Origin: GW2011-AR15 sp964512765
Lineage (GTDB): Archaea > Nanobdellota > Nanobdellia > Woesearchaeales > GW2011-AR15
DNA length: 64,000 bases
Direction: 5' to 3'
Assembly: GCA_964512765.1 (NCBI GenBank)
Contig: CAZEKF010000005.1
Coordinates: 24,922 to 88,921 of the forward strand
Under the pieces are notes generated by a model. That model had not been told where the DNA came from. It made no database searches and worked only from the letters and a program-made list of their open reading frames with translations. Below, piece after piece: positions 48,790 through 58,349 of this stretch; the first letter of the stretch is position 1; each line of letters begins with the position of its first letter. A program made the position numbers and the translations under genes.

Positions 48790-50379
48790 TTAATCTTTTT
48801 CAACAAGAACTTTCATCATTTCAGCGAACGCAGGTCGTGTAATGAAAACACCGTTTGTAACTCCGATGATGGTTGTGACTGCGAATCCTTTAAGTAATCC
48901 TGCACCTGCAAACATTAAAGGTACCATAGCAGCGATTGTTGCGAAATACGCAGCAAACACTATAAAGAACGCTTTTTTAATCTTCTGTTTCCATGACATG
49001 TATTTTTTATCTTCGTCATCGCCTTCCATTATTTCGTCAGTGATAACTATCTGATCATCAACGCCCGTACCAATTGCAACAATTATACCTGCAATACCTG
49101 CAATGTCTAAATTTTGTTTTAATAATGCAGCCACTCCTAAAATCAACAAAATTTCTGATGTAATAATTGTTATAATTGGAATAGCAATTTTAACTTTTCT
49201 ATATCTTAAAATAACAACTACAGTTACAGCTAATGTTGATAAAATTCCTATCAATAAAGCGTTTTGTAAAAATTCTCTTCCAAGTGCAGGTGATAATGCG
49301 TCTGTTTTAATTATGTTAAGTTTGACTGGTAAGCTACCAGTTATAAGAAGAGTTTGTAACTTTTTCATACTTACTTGGGAATCTGTTAATGCTTCTCTTC
49401 TATCACGACCAGAACCACTACCAGAAATCTGTATATCTGTTACAACATTACCTTTTAATTCTGACCCAACTCTTAATGAATCAACCAATGAATCATCTAA
49501 GTAAAGATCTAAAGGATCTGTAAGGTATGCTTGACCACGCTGGTCATAGGATATGTCAATTTTTTCTGTAATATTAGCCATTCGTTCAGCCGCTGCCTGG
49601 CTTAGTGAAATTGCAAACCTGAACCTACAAGAATATCCGTCTGTAAACTGTACACAACCGTACTGAGGATCAATACCTGAGCAATCTGCTGTTCTACATA
49701 CATATGTTATATCTTGCCCACCTAAAAATACAGTTTCATTACCAATCTTCGCTTCAAACTTACCTTGTTTAGCTAATAATTCTTTAACTTCTTCTTCATT
49801 TGCACCTGCAACTTCTACAATAATGAACTGGTTACCTGCAAGATCACTTGCACTTCTAACAACAGTATCAGTTAATCCAAAAACGTCAATTCTACGTTTC
49901 ATATTTGCAAGGATGATTTCCATGTCATTATTAGAAACTTCAGTATCTGGTTGCAATACTACTCTAGTCCCTCCCTGTAAATCTAAACCTAGAATAATGT
50001 TACTCGTAGGCGCTTCATATACCCTCAACCCAAAATTATTTATTGTTAAGAAAGGCACAACATAAGTTTGTTGTTTTCCAAACTGTTTTTCTGTTTTAAT
50101 AGTAATGGTTGTGTTATCAGGTATTGTATTAACTATATTTTCAAAGTCTGTGACACTGTTAACAGGTATTCTGTTTATTTCCAATATTCTTTCTCTAGTC
50201 ATTGGCGCGTCGCTCGGGTTAGGACTTACCATACCTGCGTTATACGCTGTGCTGTTAGCTCTAACTGTTCTGATGGCAACACCGTCATTCCATGGATTGG
50301 GATTTATAGCAAATAATGTAAGTACAAAGAATATAATGTACAACCATATTTTCCAGCTATTAAACAGTTTTTTTACCAT
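48790..50379 (-). CDS. secD: Preprotein translocase subunit SecD with PDZ-like insert
   Basis: 529 residues from ATG 50379, chosen for the GGAGAGG just upstream. TM1 is followed by a PDZ-like stretch of about 90 residues (STAYNAGM, ILEINRIPVNSVTDFENIV), then the P1 domain with GLDLQGGTRVVL and a C-terminal six-TM RND bundle (DQIVITDEIMEGD region). SecDF uses the proton gradient to assist export. Overlaps secF by 20 bp. Confidence 0.92.
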   Translation of the reverse strand: MVKKLFNSWKIWLYIIFFVLTLFAINPNPWNDGVAIRTVRANSTAYNAGMVSPNPSDAPMTRERILEINRIPVNSVTDFENIVNTIPDNTTITIKTEKQFGKQQTYVVPFLTINNFGLRVYEAPTSNIILGLDLQGGTRVVLQPDTEVSNNDMEIILANMKRRIDVFGLTDTVVRSASDLAGNQFIIVEVAGANEEEVKELLAKQGKFEAKIGNETVFLGGQDITYVCRTADCSGIDPQYGCVQFTDGYSCRFRFAISLSQAAAERMANITEKIDISYDQRGQAYLTDPLDLYLDDSLVDSLRVGSELKGNVVTDIQISGSGSGRDRREALTDSQVSMKKLQTLLITGSLPVKLNIIKTDALSPALGREFLQNALLIGILSTLAVTVVVILRYRKVKIAIPIITIITSEILLILGVAALLKQNLDIAGIAGIIVAIGTGVDDQIVITDEIMEGDDEDKKYMSWKQKIKKAFFIVFAAYFATIAAMVPLMFAGAGLLKGFAVTTIIGVTNGVFITRPAFAEMMKVLVEKD

Positions 50380-51346
50380 GTTTCCTCTCCATGTAATAAC
50401 GTAAAAATGCAACATTACCTATCCAGGTTGTAATTAAATCAATGAACAAACCAACTATCAAAATTAGCATGATTTGTTTCAGTGTTGTGTTATTTGTTAA
50501 TAAAAATGACATACCTGTTGCTGCTATACCTGCAGCAGACATTGTCAAACCAGTTCTCATTGCACCGAACAATCCTTTCTTTAGCTCTGTTTTTTCTTTT
50601 AACAGTTTAGTAGAAAGTAAAATGCTTGTATCAATTGAATAGCCTATTAACATTAAATATGCAGCAATACCGCCTGCTGTTAGTTTCATACTAAACAATG
50701 TCATAATACTTATTGTAATAAAAATGTCCATGAACGCTGAAAATAGTGCAGCGAATGTCGCGTACATATTTTTAAAATAAAATTGGAACACTAACCCCAT
50801 ACAAAAAAAAGCTATTAACACAGCAACGAACATTTGCCTGAAAAAACTTTCGCCTAATGATGAACCCATTGTTTCCAAACTGTAATTTTCTTTTGTTAAT
50901 GGAATCTTTTCTTTGAGTTTCAAAATTAAAGCTTTCTCATCAACATCAGACGCTTCAATAATAATACCTGTAACCTTGCCACTTGATTCAATTGTTCTAA
51001 TGTTTAAAGAACTGTCTGGAAATTCTGAAATTAAAAACAATTCTAACCCGTTAACATCTGAATAATCAGTGTTAATTGTTAACGACAACCCTCCCTTTAA
51101 AGAAACATCACGTTTAATAAAATCTCCTGTACTTGTATAATTAACAAACAAGATGATTGCTGATAAAACAAATAATATGACTGGAATAATAAAGAGTTTC
51201 TTGTATTCCTTGAGATAATATTCTTTTGCTTTACCTAGAAAAGTTGTTTCTTTAGTCTCTTCTTTATGCTGTTTCTTATGCTTATTCTTATCCATTACTG
51301 CTGGAGAAACAAGATTTGGTTTATAAAGTTTCTTGATGATAAACAT
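50360..51346 (-). CDS. secF: Preprotein translocase subunit SecF
   Basis: 328 residues. DVSLKGGLSLTINT in the first external domain, the conserved LIGYSIDTSILLSTKLLKE in the membrane bundle, and six hydrophobic segments. Unusually it precedes secD in the operon (archaeal order varies). ATG 51346 lies about 40 bp after a bidirectional TATA-like element; ATG 51295 is an alternative start. Confidence 0.92.
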   Translation of the reverse strand: MFIIKKLYKPNLVSPAVMDKNKHKKQHKEETKETTFLGKAKEYYLKEYKKLFIIPVILFVLSAIILFVNYTSTGDFIKRDVSLKGGLSLTINTDYSDVNGLELFLISEFPDSSLNIRTIESSGKVTGIIIEASDVDEKALILKLKEKIPLTKENYSLETMGSSLGESFFRQMFVAVLIAFFCMGLVFQFYFKNMYATFAALFSAFMDIFITISIMTLFSMKLTAGGIAAYLMLIGYSIDTSILLSTKLLKEKTELKKGLFGAMRTGLTMSAAGIAATGMSFLLTNNTTLKQIMLILIVGLFIDLITTWIGNVAFLRYYMERKHGKKTV

Positions 51347-51378
51347 AGTCTTTACTTAATAGTAGTAAAAATAGAAAG

Positions 51379-51391
51379 ATTTATATACTCT
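51379..51391. promoter_or_regulatory. TATA-like element between secF and the kinase-fold gene
   Basis: GATTTATATACTC can be read on both strands (GTATATAAATC on minus). Spacing suits a secF transcript on minus, and on plus a start near 51411, which would favour the downstream ATG 51415 for the divergent gene. Confidence 0.4.
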
Positions 51392-51396
51392 AATGT

Positions 51397-52398
51397 ATGA
51401 ATCTTAACAAATTCATGTTAAAAATGGTAAATTCACCAACCACGCAAAATTGTAGCTTCTCCGATATAGCAGACGCTGTATTTAATTATAATCCTGAAAT
51501 AAGTTCTTGTCTAACTAGAATGCAACAAGGAATTTCAGGTCAAGTCTATAAAGCAGAAATAGGAGAGGAAATTTATATTGTTAAAGTAAGTGAATGGGAT
51601 AGCAAAGAAAAATACGAACAAGAACAAAGAATATTAGATGAAATTAAAACACCCAATAGCTCTGTTGATTACAGTGTGACTCCTGAGATTCTTTATTTTG
51701 AATCCGAACCTAGACAAATTGGATACAGAGAAGTCGGAGTAGAAATTCAAACATATTTAACAGGAGAACCAAAGGTTGAAACTACTCCTGAAGATGTTAT
51801 ATCAATTGTAAAAATGATGTATGGTCTTCATCTAAGACTGTCTCAAATTCCAGTTGAGTATGAAAATCAAGAAGAAAGCACTCTTGCTTCAGCGTTTGAA
51901 GAAGTACGTACAAAGACAGATGATGAATTTATACTTGGTGCTCTTGACAGGCTATTAGCTAATTCTAAATATAACGAATTGCTTGAAGAACCACACATTT
52001 TAGTGGATTATGATTGTAATATATTCAATTTATTATTTGAAGGCGAAGGCAAAGAGCAAAAAGTGAAGAAAGTTGATATTAGTCTAATTTATGCACCAGC
52101 CATTTATCAAGCTGGAAGTCTATTCTTATGTTTGTTACACAATTTTGCTCCTAACTTAAATCCTGATAGCCTTGAAAAAGTTGGGGTAACAGTTTCAGAA
52201 TTGTGGAAAGACATATCAAATGGTGAACAAATATACGAACCTGGAGATTTAATCATTATGATGCAACCTTTTGCAATTATGGTTGCGGCTCACTTTGATG
52301 ATAGAATTAAGAATGAATTAGGTAAAGATATTGAGGAAGATAGGTGGATATTAGATTATTTCACTTCAGTAATTGAATTTCTTCAGAGTGATATGTAA
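51397..52398 (+). CDS. Aminoglycoside phosphotransferase/kinase-fold protein
   Basis: 333 residues (ATGs at 51415 and 51424 are alternatives). Kinase-like N-lobe: RMQQGISGQVYKAEIGEEIYIVKVSEW with the ATP lysine; C-lobe: ILVDYDCNIFNLLFE, matching the D-x-x-x-x-N loop of APH enzymes except that the usual His is Val, and VKKVDIS as the metal-binding Asp. Substrate unknown; could be a small-molecule kinase. Unlike the 3867 gene, the main catalytic Asp may be retained. Confidence 0.6.
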   Translation: MNLNKFMLKMVNSPTTQNCSFSDIADAVFNYNPEISSCLTRMQQGISGQVYKAEIGEEIYIVKVSEWDSKEKYEQEQRILDEIKTPNSSVDYSVTPEILYFESEPRQIGYREVGVEIQTYLTGEPKVETTPEDVISIVKMMYGLHLRLSQIPVEYENQEESTLASAFEEVRTKTDDEFILGALDRLLANSKYNELLEEPHILVDYDCNIFNLLFEGEGKEQKVKKVDISLIYAPAIYQAGSLFLCLLHNFAPNLNPDSLEKVGVTVSELWKDISNGEQIYEPGDLIIMMQPFAIMVAAHFDDRIKNELGKDIEEDRWILDYFTSVIEFLQSDM

Positions 52399-52491
52399 TT
52401 TTAATTATTTCCTAATAAAAAAACAATAAACTTTATAAACAAAAGTGCTTTTCCAGGTCTTTATTAGAATTCTTGTAGGTGAATGATTAAT

Positions 52492-53127
52492 ATGAAAGAA
52501 GTTATGAAAACTGGTACAACAACTGTAGGTATAGTTGCTAAGGATTGTATAGTATTAGCTGCAGATAAAAGAGCTACTGCTGGTAATTTTATTGCTGGTA
52601 AAAAAGTTGACAAAGTATTACCTGTTGCAGATAGAATGGCACTGACAACCGCAGGTAGTGTTTCTGACATTCAATTACTTGTTAAATTGATAAAAGCAGA
52701 ACTTAATTTAAGAAAATTACGAACAGGCAGAGAAAATAATGTTAGTGAAGCTGCTAACTTACTAGCGGGTATTGTGTACGGAAACATAAGACGGTTCACA
52801 ACCATCCCTGGAGTAGTACATTTTCTGTTTGCTGGGTTTGATGAAACAGGTGTACATTTATACGACATTTACCCTGACGGGTCAATATCAGAAATTGATG
52901 ACTTTGTAGCATCAGGATCTGGAGGAACGTTTGCATTCGGTGTTTTTGACGCACAGTATAAAAAAGACTTAAAACAAAGTGAAGCAGTTGACCTTGCTAT
53001 TAAAGGTGTTAACTCTGCATTACAACGAGATAGTGCATCCGGAGACGGTATTGACGTTGTTGTTATTAACAAAGACGGTGTCGAGAAAGTCTTTAAAAAA
53101 GAACTATCTGTAAACATTACAAAATAA
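52492..53127 (+). CDS. psmB: Proteasome beta subunit
   Basis: 211 residues from ATG 52492, with TAGGTGA about 9 bases upstream; ATG 52483 is too close to that site. A short propeptide (MKEVMKTG) precedes the catalytic TTTVGIV, where Thr1 is exposed after autocleavage. Lys33 region AADKRATAG and the SGDGIDVVVI end are conserved. Forms the 20S core with alpha subunits, which are not in this window. Confidence 0.95.
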   Translation: MKEVMKTGTTTVGIVAKDCIVLAADKRATAGNFIAGKKVDKVLPVADRMALTTAGSVSDIQLLVKLIKAELNLRKLRTGRENNVSEAANLLAGIVYGNIRRFTTIPGVVHFLFAGFDETGVHLYDIYPDGSISEIDDFVASGSGGTFAFGVFDAQYKKDLKQSEAVDLAIKGVNSALQRDSASGDGIDVVVINKDGVEKVFKKELSVNITK

Positions 53128-53171
53128 TTATTTTAATTTTATATTCAATCTAAAAAAAATGGTGTATTCTT

Positions 53172-55061
53172 ATGAGTGAAATTCTGAAAGAAATATTAGA
53201 TGACTTGCCAAAGGGTAAAATCAGCGACGCTGGTTTTGAAGGAGCTAACATAGTGCTCTATACAAAAGATAAAGACTTTTTCTTTAATAACAATAATATA
53301 ATAAGAGAAATTGTTAACAAAATCAAGAAACGGGTTGAGTTAAGGCCTGACCCGTCAATAACAATGGACAGGGAAAAAGCTGAAGATAAGATCATGAAAC
53401 TTGTACCTGAAGAAGCTAAGATTGATCAGATACTTTTTGATCCACAAAGATCTATAGTTATTATTGAAGCTGAAAAACCTGGCCTAGCTATAGGTAAACA
53501 AGGCGAAAATTTAAAACAAATCAGGGAAAAAACTTTATGGATACCTGTTATTAAAAGAACACCTGCTATTAAATCACAAATCATTGAAAATATACGTGCA
53601 GTATTATACCAAAATTCTGATTACAGGCGTAAATTCTTAAACAAAGTCGGAAAAAGAATCTACAATGGATGGTTACGCGGTAAAAAAAATGAATGGATCA
53701 GAATAACATATTTAGGAAGTGGTCGACAAGTTGGTCGAAGTTGTATTTTTTTACAAACACCAGAATCAAGAATTTTAATGGACTGCGGTGTTGACGTTGC
53801 AGATGTTAAAAACGCATATCCAATGCTTGAAGCACCAGAGTTTAAGATTGAAGAACTGGATGCTGTTGTTATAAGTCATAGCCATTTAGACCATTGCGGA
53901 TTCTTACCGTACTTGTTCAAATTCGGTTACAAAGGACCTGTTTATTGTACAAAACCTACAAGAGATGTTATGTCTTTAATGTTATTAGACTATGTAAAAA
54001 TCATGAGATATGAAGGTGGCGAACCTATATTTACCAGTGAAGAAGTCAAAGAAATGGTTAAACATACTATTACTTTGGAATTTGAAGAAGTAACAGATAT
54101 AACACCTGATGTCAGGTTAACATTTTACAATGCAGGCCATATATTAGGCAGTGCAATGATACACCTTCATATTGGTAATGGTTTGCATAATTTAGTTTAC
54201 ACAGCAGACATGAAATTTGGTAAAAGTATTATGTTAAGTCCTGCAGCTATCCAGTTTCCTAGGTTAGAAACTCTACTGTTAGAAGCTACCTACGGTGGTC
54301 GTGACAATGTTCTTCCTACTAAAAACGAGATGTACAATCATCTGAAAGATCTTATTAATACAACCTTAGATCGAAAAGGTAAAGTGTTAATTCCTGTGCT
54401 TGGCTCGGGAAGAGCGCAGGATATCATGATAATGGTTGAAGAACTTATTAGGACAAAACAAGTTAAAAATGTCCCAGTATTTGTTGACGGTATTATTTGG
54501 GACGTGACAGCTATCCATACAACATATCCTGAATATCTAAATAGTGCAATTAGAAAGCAAATCTTCCATAAAGATAACAATCCTTTCTTATCAGAGATAT
54601 TCAAACGTGTCGGCAGTCCAAAAGAAAGAAAAGAATTAATTGAAGATAAAGGACCTTGCATTATCTTGGCAACAAGTGGTATGTTAATAGGCGGACCATC
54701 TGTTGAATATTTGAAAGCAATGGCTGACAATCCTAAGAATTCGCTTGTATTCTCATCATACCAAGGCGAAGGTTCTTTAGGAAGACGTATTAAAAACGGT
54801 GAACGTGAAATTGTTTTTAGAACAGGTCAAAAACAAGAAATATGTCAGATTAAAATGGAAGTTCATAAAGTTGAAATTTCTGACCATTCAGATAGGAAAG
54901 AATTAATGAACTTTGTCGGCAGGTGCAGTCCCAGACCTAAGAAAATTATTATAAACCACGGTGAAAATTCTCGTTGTTTAGATTTAGCAAGTTCATTACA
55001 TAAAACTTACAGATTAGAAACGTCTGTATCAAGAAATCTAGATGCAATAAGAATAAAATAA
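53172..55061 (+). CDS. Archaeal CPSF ribonuclease aCPSF1 (FttA)
   Basis: 629 residues. N-terminal KH domains (IIEAEKPGLAIGKQGENLKQI near residue 100), then metallo-beta-lactamase motifs SHSHLDHCGFLP, TYNAGHILGSAM-type region and LLEATYGGRD, and beta-CASP motifs (GSGRAQDIM, ATSGMLIGGPS, HVEISDHSD-type). The enzyme is the archaeal transcription-termination endonuclease. 45 bp after psmB, same strand. Confidence 0.95.
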   Translation: MSEILKEILDDLPKGKISDAGFEGANIVLYTKDKDFFFNNNNIIREIVNKIKKRVELRPDPSITMDREKAEDKIMKLVPEEAKIDQILFDPQRSIVIIEAEKPGLAIGKQGENLKQIREKTLWIPVIKRTPAIKSQIIENIRAVLYQNSDYRRKFLNKVGKRIYNGWLRGKKNEWIRITYLGSGRQVGRSCIFLQTPESRILMDCGVDVADVKNAYPMLEAPEFKIEELDAVVISHSHLDHCGFLPYLFKFGYKGPVYCTKPTRDVMSLMLLDYVKIMRYEGGEPIFTSEEVKEMVKHTITLEFEEVTDITPDVRLTFYNAGHILGSAMIHLHIGNGLHNLVYTADMKFGKSIMLSPAAIQFPRLETLLLEATYGGRDNVLPTKNEMYNHLKDLINTTLDRKGKVLIPVLGSGRAQDIMIMVEELIRTKQVKNVPVFVDGIIWDVTAIHTTYPEYLNSAIRKQIFHKDNNPFLSEIFKRVGSPKERKELIEDKGPCIILATSGMLIGGPSVEYLKAMADNPKNSLVFSSYQGEGSLGRRIKNGEREIVFRTGQKQEICQIKMEVHKVEISDHSDRKELMNFVGRCSPRPKKIIINHGENSRCLDLASSLHKTYRLETSVSRNLDAIRIK

Positions 55062-55068
55062 ATATTTT

Positions 55069-55872
55069 TTATTCTTCTTTTATATCTATAATTGTTCTTA
55101 AGCTAGTAAACCTTGTTTTATCTGGTCTAATAACAGTAACTGCATAATAATTCATGCCTGTTTTATATCTTGTGTCTAAATAACTTGTCTGGTTAGCATA
55201 AGCAATTGTTGTCAAGGTTTTATCATCAGGATATTTGGGATAAGGATGATCTTGTGTCCAGGCAACTTTATAAAATAAAAAATCTCCTAGATATTCATCC
55301 CAGGTTAATAAAACACCATCTTCTGTTAATTCTGCCACTATTTGAATCTCTTGGTCAGGTGTTTCTTTAAAACTCGGCAGTTCAACTGTTACAAAATTAC
55401 TATAATATTTTTCATTGAACGGACCTAATACTGTAACACCATAATAACTAAAACCACCGTATGGATCTTTATCAATCACAGATGTTTCACTAACATCTGC
55501 TATTGTTTCAACTAATTCATCACTTGGGTATTTAGGTTCTGTTTTGGTTACACTTCTCTCAACTTTGTACGCTTTAAAATCTCCTTTGAACGGTGTCCAG
55601 GTTAGCTGAACTTGATTGTCTATTACTTCTGCTGTTAAAGTTATGTCAGAAGTTTCTTCAGGAACTGGTTCTGTTGGCGGTATTTCTTCAACAACAGGTT
55701 CTTTAGGAACAATCGGTTCTTCAACAGGTGTTTCTTCTTCTACAGGAACTTCTTGTTCAGGTTGTTCATCTTCAACAACTTCAGCTTCAACAATAATTTC
55801 TGGTTGTTGTTCTTGCTTTACACAACTTACTATAATTAATAATATTGTCATTAAAATTAGGATTTGTTTCAT
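55069..55872 (-). CDS. Lipoprotein with two fibronectin III-like domains
   Basis: 267 residues. Signal LLIIVSC with a lipobox-type Cys, then about 55 residues of Glu/Pro/Val repeats (a stalk), then two FN3-like modules (LTWTPFKGDFKAYKVERS...YYGVTVLGP and LTWDEYLGDFLFYKVAW...YYAVTVIRP). Likely a surface protein; its ligand is unknown. Confidence 0.75.
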   Translation of the reverse strand: MKQILILMTILLIIVSCVKQEQQPEIIVEAEVVEDEQPEQEVPVEEETPVEEPIVPKEPVVEEIPPTEPVPEETSDITLTAEVIDNQVQLTWTPFKGDFKAYKVERSVTKTEPKYPSDELVETIADVSETSVIDKDPYGGFSYYGVTVLGPFNEKYYSNFVTVELPSFKETPDQEIQIVAELTEDGVLLTWDEYLGDFLFYKVAWTQDHPYPKYPDDKTLTTIAYANQTSYLDTRYKTGMNYYAVTVIRPDKTRFTSLRTIIDIKEE

Positions 55873-55949
55873 TTTAGAACTGTGTTGTTCCTGAGGTTTT
55901 TAATATTTGCGGAATTCTTCTTTGTAACTACTATAAAGTACTTAAAAAC

Positions 55950-55964
55950 GAAAGATTTATAAAT
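55950..55964 (+). promoter_or_regulatory. TATA-like promoter of the signal peptidase gene
   Basis: AAAGATTTATAAATG centred about 28 bp before ATG 55988. Confidence 0.45.
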
Positions 55965-55987
55965 GGTGACTACTCAATAGTACTAAA

Positions 55988-56530
55988 ATGACACTAAAAG
56001 CATCATTTATAGTGCTTACGGCATTTATATTAGGAGTATTTAGTACACTTGTTATTAGTAATTACTATGGTCCTGATTTAAGCACTGCAACAGCATCTGT
56101 TGTTGCTGGTGATAGCTCAGACAGTCATTTTATAACACGGATTTTAGGTATAACTAATCCTGAACAACCTTCTCCATATAATTGGGTAAGTGAAAGGGAT
56201 ATTACAGTCGAGAAAGATAAAGTTACTATTGATGTATCTAATGCGCAATGGTCAAGGTTTACTAACACAAATAGTATGGACCCCGTATTAGACAATGGTG
56301 CAAACGCTATCCAGATAGTACCAAAAAGTGAAGCAGAAATTCATGTTGGTGACATTGTATCATACAAGTCAGAATATTTAGACGGAACAGTTATCCACAG
56401 AGTTATAGAAACAGGTTATGATAAGCAAGGATGGTATGCTATAATGAAAGGAGATAACAACTCAAGGGAAGATCCAGGAAAAATAAGATTCAATCAAATC
56501 AAAAGAATTACAATTGCTGTAATCTACTAA
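55988..56530 (+). CDS. Signal peptidase I, SEC11/S26B type
   Basis: 180 residues. One N-terminal membrane segment, then TNTNSMDPVLDNGAN with the catalytic Ser, GDIVSYKS, and GTVIHRVIE with the catalytic His that replaces the bacterial Lys in archaeal/ER enzymes, followed by MKGDNNSREDPG. Cleaves signal peptides on the outer face of the membrane. Confidence 0.9.
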   Translation: MTLKASFIVLTAFILGVFSTLVISNYYGPDLSTATASVVAGDSSDSHFITRILGITNPEQPSPYNWVSERDITVEKDKVTIDVSNAQWSRFTNTNSMDPVLDNGANAIQIVPKSEAEIHVGDIVSYKSEYLDGTVIHRVIETGYDKQGWYAIMKGDNNSREDPGKIRFNQIKRITIAVIY

Positions 56531-56546
56531 AGGTGTTTATTCTACA

Positions 56547-56615
56547 ATGAAATTTCTAAACTATTTTTTGACTGCGGGCATGGTTTTATTGACTGTGTAT
56601 AGTATGTTAAAGTAA
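56547..56615 (+). CDS. 22-aa hydrophobic mini-protein
   Basis: ATG 56547, stop 56613-56615: MKFLNYFLTAGMVLLTVYSMLK, a single membrane helix with Lys at both ends. An AGGTG about 10 bases upstream and a position 16 bp after the signal peptidase gene suggest co-translation. No known family; coding status uncertain. Confidence 0.35.
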   Translation: MKFLNYFLTAGMVLLTVYSMLK

Positions 56616-56642
56616 AATTTAAAAACAACTTATTATTATCTT

Positions 56643-56925
56643 TGTCTGAGAGGCTAGACTGGGGTGCTCGTCCTGCCCTGTCACCTTAAATGGATGTGTG
56701 AAGGAGTCGAAGCTAAGAGAGCGGTGCAAGAGCTATGTAATAGTCTTGGTCCGTACGTTGAAATCCTGTCCTGTTTGGCTGGTTTTTTTGAGAACCACGT
56801 CAGGCGAGGGATCGTGCAGCGTTAATCATGTAAGCTGGTGCTTTCAGGGTAGCGGGATGGAGGAAAGATCAAGGTCGCTGTTATATGGAAATTGCGTCCA
56901 TCTTTTAGTGCGCCTCTTACTTTTT
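56643..56925 (+). ncRNA. ffs: Signal recognition particle 7S RNA
   Basis: GC-rich island of about 280 bases. The Alu domain shows GAGGCTAGACTGGGGTGCTCGT and CCCTGTCACC, as in archaeal SRP RNA, with the return strand GTCGAAGCTAAG. Helix 8 of the S domain shows GTCAGGCGA-GGGA-TCGTGCAGC, with the conserved GTCAGG and GCAGC sides and a GNRA tetraloop. The 5' AGAGGC pairs with 3' GCCTCT, and a T tract (56921-56927) terminates it. A TATA-like AAATTTAAAAAC lies about 25 bp upstream. Ends are approximate. Confidence 0.9.
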
Positions 56926-56967
56926 TTCTGATAAAATTTATATAACCAAAAACAACTAGAACTTGGT

Positions 56968-57609
56968 ATGTGGATAGCGAAACTACAAATCTATCACGAT
57001 GACTGGATCATTGACAAAACAGTTAAGTATAATTTGACAGCTTCTGGGATTCCATTGAACTCGTATAAAAAAGACGGTAAAACATATCACAACGGCATGG
57101 TTTATTTGAGTGGAAAAGAAGAGAATAAAAAGAAATTCATTGATAGCTTAAAAAAAGATAAAAGAATCATTAAGTCAAAAGCTGTTGGTTCTCAAGTATT
57201 TGTTTTAATTGAAGGAGAAGATCATATTTCTCCATTAATGCCTAAAGAAATTTTCTTTATCAAACCAGTTTATTTTAAGGAAGGATATGAATACTGGGAA
57301 ATTGGCTCATGGGATAAAAAACCATTGAAAGTGTTTTATGACAAAGCAAAAACAGTAGCAGATGTTAAAATATTAAAGTTACAGGAAGAAAATCCATCTG
57401 TGTTCATACAGTATGCTGTTCCTAAACTGACTAATAAACAAAGATCTGCTCTGGAAATGGCGTTTGAGTATGGCTATTATATTTATCCAAGAAAAATATC
57501 AGTTGAAGAATTAGCTAAAAAAGCTAATGTTCCAAGGACAACATTCCAAGAACATCTCAGAAAAGCTGAATCAAAACTAATGAATATATTAATACAACCA
57601 TTAGAATAA
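56968..57609 (+). CDS. Bacterio-opsin activator-type HTH regulator
   Basis: 213 residues. The C-terminal KLTNKQRSALEMAFEYGYYIYPRKISVEELAKKANVPRTTFQEHLRKAESKLM is the HTH_10 (Bat-type) domain. The N-terminal 150 residues form an alpha/beta sensory-like domain of unknown ligand. Probably a transcription regulator; a perfect palindrome (57612-57625) right downstream may be a binding site for it or for alaX control. Confidence 0.85.
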   Translation: MWIAKLQIYHDDWIIDKTVKYNLTASGIPLNSYKKDGKTYHNGMVYLSGKEENKKKFIDSLKKDKRIIKSKAVGSQVFVLIEGEDHISPLMPKEIFFIKPVYFKEGYEYWEIGSWDKKPLKVFYDKAKTVADVKILKLQEENPSVFIQYAVPKLTNKQRSALEMAFEYGYYIYPRKISVEELAKKANVPRTTFQEHLRKAESKLMNILIQPLE

Positions 57610-57611
57610 AA

Positions 57612-57625
57612 CCGTCATATGACGG
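57612..57625. promoter_or_regulatory. Perfect 14-bp palindrome, possible operator
   Basis: CCGTCATATGACGG, between the HTH regulator and alaX, about 57 bp before the alaX ATG. Candidate operator or short terminator hairpin. Confidence 0.4.
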
Positions 57626-57681
57626 CAATAATTTAATATATAATATTTTAACTACTAGTTTATAATAACAAAGGTGATTAA

Positions 57682-58332
57682 ATGACTGAAAAACTATTTT
57701 GGAAAGATCCGTACCAAACTGAGTGTAAAGCTAAAGTTACCAGTATTGAAGGTAACAAGATTAAACTAGACCAGACTATATTTTTTGCATTCTCAGGTGG
57801 TCAAGCGTCTGATGAAGGTACAATTAATGGAATAAATGTAATGAACGCTCTTAAAGAAGGAGATAGAGAAAACATTATTGATATTGAATACGAACTAGAA
57901 ACTGAACCTAACTTCAAAGTAGGAGATGAAGTTGAAGTTAAGATTGATGAAGAAAGAAGAAGTAAACTAAGAAGATTGCATTCAGCTGCTCATGTGTTCT
58001 ACTACTTTTTTGTTGACAAGCTAGGCAGGCAAAAAATTATTGGTTCAAACATTGCAGTGAATAAAGCAAGAGTTGATTTCCTTTACGATGAACCATTGAC
58101 AGAAGTACTTCCTGAAATGGAACAAGAAACTAATGATTTTCTTAAAGAAAGCCATGACATTACTCAACAACCAGATCCAGAAAAACCAGATTTAAAATGG
58201 TGGCATTGTGAGGATTGGAAAATGCCGTGCGGCGGAACTCATGTCAAAAATACAAAAGAAGTCGGTCAAATAAGACTGAAAAGAAAAAACATTGGCGCAG
58301 GTAAAGAAAGGATTGAGATATATTTGGCTTAA
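57682..58332 (+). CDS. alaX: AlaX-type alanyl-tRNA editing protein
   Basis: 216 residues. FFAFSGGQASDEG (glycine-rich N-terminal barrel), RLHSAAHVFYYFF (HxxxH zinc motif) and MPCGGTHVKNTKEVG (CxxxH) are the AlaX-M pattern. Hydrolyses Ser- or Gly-mischarged tRNA-Ala in trans. GGTGA precedes the ATG by 9 bases. Its zinc motifs are the model for the altered domain on HisRS in this window. Confidence 0.92.
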   Translation: MTEKLFWKDPYQTECKAKVTSIEGNKIKLDQTIFFAFSGGQASDEGTINGINVMNALKEGDRENIIDIEYELETEPNFKVGDEVEVKIDEERRSKLRRLHSAAHVFYYFFVDKLGRQKIIGSNIAVNKARVDFLYDEPLTEVLPEMEQETNDFLKESHDITQQPDPEKPDLKWWHCEDWKMPCGGTHVKNTKEVGQIRLKRKNIGAGKERIEIYLA

Positions 58333-58349
58333 CTCCTTATTTTTATTAT

